From positions 1 to 40,992 of the IMG/VR virus record IMGVR_UViG_3300010354_019506: a stretch of 40,992 nucleotides of DNA; one strand, 5' to 3'. Within the stretch, counting starts at the first letter, position 1. Each line of letters begins with the position of its first letter. Positions 38,790-40,992 of the stretch are shown here, piece after piece. The notes below the pieces were generated by a model, which was not told the origin of the DNA, made no database searches, and saw only the letters and a program-made list of their open reading frames with translations. This DNA comes from a virus. The position numbers and the translations under genes were made by a program.

Positions 38790-40992
38790 ATGTCCACCAT
38801 AGACTTTCCAACTACTGGCCTGGTAGCAGGTGTTACAACTTACTCATACGCAGGAAAAACATGGCTTTGGAACGGCGAAGCCTGGGACTTAACTAGTGCT
38901 ACTAGTGCTCCTGCCGGTCCCCAAGGAATTCAGGGACTACAAGGTACACAAGGATTACAGGGTACACAAGGATTACAGGGGACCGATGCCAATGTGCAAG
39001 GTATTCAAGGAACCGTCGGAGGCCAAGGCCTGCAAGGCACACAAGGATTACAAGGATCTACTGGACAACAAGGTCTGACTGGACAAAGTATTCAAGGTAT
39101 ACAAGGGGGCGAAGGTTTACAAGGATTACAAGGATCTACTGGACAACAAGGTCTAACAGGACAAGGAATCCAAGGTACTCAAGGTATTACGGGACACCAG
39201 GGCGTACAAGGAAATTCCGGACAACAAGGTTTAACAGGGCAAGGAATACAAGGCACTCAAGGAATAATCGGTCACCAGGGTATATCAGGTTCCCAAGGAT
39301 TACAAGGAAATAAAGGCGACCAAGGGACTTCGATTACAATTATTGGCTCTGTATTAGATGTTAATGTTGCACCACCGGGAAATCCTCAAACTACTCTTAA
39401 TACTGCATTTCCTAGTGCCGTAACCGGCAATGCAGCAATCGACGAAGCAACAGGAGATTTATGGGTTTATGATGGGGCTTCATGGTCTAATGTAGGACAA
39501 ATCGTCGGGCCACAAGGGGCTCAAGGTCTACAGGGACCTCAAGGGACACAGGGACAACAAGGATTACAAGGAAGTGGCGGATCACAAGGATTAACCGGAC
39601 AGGGTATTCAAGGATCACAAGGTACACAAGGAATTCAGGGCACACAGGGCTTAACTGGACAAGGCATTCAGGGCACACAGGGTTTACAGGGACAACAAGG
39701 CACACAGGGACAACAAGGATTACAAGGAAGTGGCGGATCACAAGGATTAACCGGACAGGGCATTCAAGGATCACAAGGTATACAAGGCATTCAAGGGACA
39801 CAAGGCTTAACGGGTCAAGGCATACAGGGATCGCAAGGGACCCAGGGACAACAGGGATTACAAGGATCACAGGGTACGCAAGGACAACAGGGTGTACAGG
39901 GAAGACAGGGCACACAAGGACAGCAAGGCATAACTGGTTCACAGGGATTACAAGGAACAGATGCCAATGTTCAAGGTATTCGAGGGTCCCAGGGTATACA
40001 AGGAACTCAAGGACCACAGGGTGTACAAGGATCACAAGGTACTCAGGGGCAACAAGGCATCCAAGGGCAGCAAGGTCTACAAGGAACTAATGCTAATGTT
40101 CAGGGCATACAGGGATCACAGGGCACTCAGGGGCAACAAGGTATACAGGGACAGCAAGGTGTACAAGGATCACAGGGCACTCAGGGGCAGCAAGGTGTAC
40201 AGGGGACTAATGCTAATGTTCAAGGAATAAGCGGCCCACAAGGTCTACAGGGCACACAAGGCCAACAAGGCATACAGGGACAGCAGGGTATACAGGGACA
40301 GCAAGGTCTACAAGGAACTAATGCCAATGTTCAAGGAATACAAGGAACTCAGGGATTAACCGGGCAAGGTATACAAGGGCCACAGGGCACACAGGGGTTA
40401 CAAGGTATACAAGGAACTAATGCTAATGTTCAGGGTATACAGGGACAACAAGGTATACAAGGAACTCAAGGAAGACAAGGTATACAAGGACCACAAGGCA
40501 CTCAGGGGCAACAGGGTATACAAGGAACTAATGCTAATGTTCAGGGCATACAGGGATCACAGGGCACTCAGGGGCAACAAGGTGTACAGGGATCACAGGG
40601 CACTCAGGGGCAGCAAGGCATAACCGGTTCACAGGGATTACAAGGAACAGATGCCAATGTTCAGGGAATTCGCGGTCCTCAGGGTATACAGGGTACACAG
40701 GGTACACAGGGACAACAGGGTATACAGGGAACTCAAGGACAACAGGGTATACAAGGAACTAATGCTAATGTTCAGGGTATACAGGGATCACAAGGGACCC
40801 AGGGACAACAGGGTATACAGGGAACTCAAGGGACCCAGGGACAACAGGGTATAACTGGTTCGCAGGGATTACAAGGAACTAATGCTAATGTGCAGGGTAT
40901 ACAGGGAACACAAGGCCCACAGGGTACTCAAGGACAACAGGGTATTCAGGGAACTCAGGGAACACAAGGACAACAAGGTATACAAGGAACCA
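38790..40992 (+). CDS. collagen-like tail fibre protein, 3' end beyond the window
   Basis: The frame stays open from the ATG at 38790 to the window edge (more than 730 residues), so the C-terminal domain is missing. N-terminus: [33 protein letters not shown], a short beta domain. Collagen-like triplets follow from about residue 42, mainly [12 protein letters not shown] and GTQGQQ. A globular insert around 187-232 (SVLDVNV...[15 protein letters not shown]) matches the module in the collagen-C1q fibre. From about residue 390 on, a GTNANVQG or GTDANVQG interruption recurs every 97-129 bases. Gln and Thr fill the X and Y positions and Pro is rare. Weak GAG before the start. Confidence 0.88.
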   Translation, partial: MSTIDFPTTGLVAGVTTYSYAGKTWLWNGEAWDLTSATSAPAGPQGIQGLQGTQGLQGTQGLQGTDANVQGIQGTVGGQGLQGTQGLQGSTGQQGLTGQSIQGIQGGEGLQGLQGSTGQQGLTGQGIQGTQGITGHQGVQGNSGQQGLTGQGIQGTQGIIGHQGISGSQGLQGNKGDQGTSITIIGSVLDVNVAPPGNPQTTLNTAFPSAVTGNAAIDEATGDLWVYDGASWSNVGQIVGPQGAQGLQGPQGTQGQQGLQGSGGSQGLTGQGIQGSQGTQGIQGTQGLTGQGIQGTQGLQGQQGTQGQQGLQGSGGSQGLTGQGIQGSQGIQGIQGTQGLTGQGIQGSQGTQGQQGLQGSQGTQGQQGVQGRQGTQGQQGITGSQGLQGTDANVQGIRGSQGIQGTQGPQGVQGSQGTQGQQGIQGQQGLQGTNANVQGIQGSQGTQGQQGIQGQQGVQGSQGTQGQQGVQGTNANVQGISGPQGLQGTQGQQGIQGQQGIQGQQGLQGTNANVQGIQGTQGLTGQGIQGPQGTQGLQGIQGTNANVQGIQGQQGIQGTQGRQGIQGPQGTQGQQGIQGTNANVQGIQGSQGTQGQQGVQGSQGTQGQQGITGSQGLQGTDANVQGIRGPQGIQGTQGTQGQQGIQGTQGQQGIQGTNANVQGIQGSQGTQGQQGIQGTQGTQGQQGITGSQGLQGTNANVQGIQGTQGPQGTQGQQGIQGTQGTQGQQGIQGT
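38920..40992 (+). repeat. collagen-type coding repeats with regular NANVQG interruptions
   Basis: Nine-base triplet blocks (caaggaacacaa-like) with at least ten copies of a segment encoding GT(N/D)ANVQG, at about 38982, 39955, 40084, 40203, 40314, 40411, 40525, 40645, 40756 and 40876. The last nine form an array with a period of 97-129 bases. Confidence 0.85.

Noticed and set aside
1-40992. Prophage or integrative element
   Set aside because: No integrase, repressor, attachment repeats or host flanks seen; promoters and fibre genes are of lytic T4-like type.

Overview
The window looks like part of the genome of a lytic T4-like myovirus related to the cyanophage/pelagiphage-type phages, probably infecting a Gram-negative proteobacterium. 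Four lines of evidence point this way. There is a T4 gp63-type RNA ligase. T4-type late promoter motifs (NATAAATA) stand in front of structural genes. Tail-fibre N-termini, collagen-like fibres and a tail-assembly chaperone of the marine T4-like type are present. Host-like ErpA/IscU/IscA and IF-1 closely resemble beta/gammaproteobacterial proteins. No integrase, tRNA, IS element or CRISPR array is visible. The host assignment is inference.

Region 1 (1-3850, + strand, visibly less AT-rich than the rest) is a compact metabolic/accessory block: two small unknown genes, RNA ligase 1 behind a tandem sigma70-like plus late promoter, a membrane protein, a conserved phage protein, translation initiation factor IF-1, a Fe/Mn superoxide dismutase, a lipoprotein and a small unknown gene.

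Region 2 (3846-5038) is an iron-sulfur carrier/scaffold module: erpA on the minus strand, and a 48-residue gene, iscU and iscA on the plus strand behind a late promoter that overlaps the erpA start codon.

Region 3 (5080-23159) is a fibre/adhesin factory. It holds a short collagen-like protein, an 1125-aa repeat fibre (closed by a strong terminator), a 1248-aa collagen-C1q-collagen fibre, and a 1269-aa Thr/Ser/Asn/Trp protein built from a strict 4/6-residue aromatic repeat. A capsule-type transferase-like protein, a small tail protein, a tail assembly chaperone and a 1514-aa RCC1-repeat protein follow.

Region 4 (23199-38712) is an uninterrupted, largely translationally coupled cassette of sugar-modifying genes: GT9-like, sulfotransferase, three or more GT2/GT-B enzymes, GT17-FkbM and GT8-FkbM fusions, a GH130-like propeller, a protein with four methyltransferase domains, and a radical SAM enzyme. 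Region 5 (38790 to the window end) starts another collagen-like fibre, which is cut by the window edge.

My reading of how these work together: regions 3 and 5 make large repetitive, hydroxyl-rich surface fibres. Region 4 may build and decorate glycans on those fibres or on host surface polysaccharide. Regions 1 and 2 support host translation, oxidative-stress defence and Fe-S protein maturation, including possibly the phage's own radical SAM enzyme.
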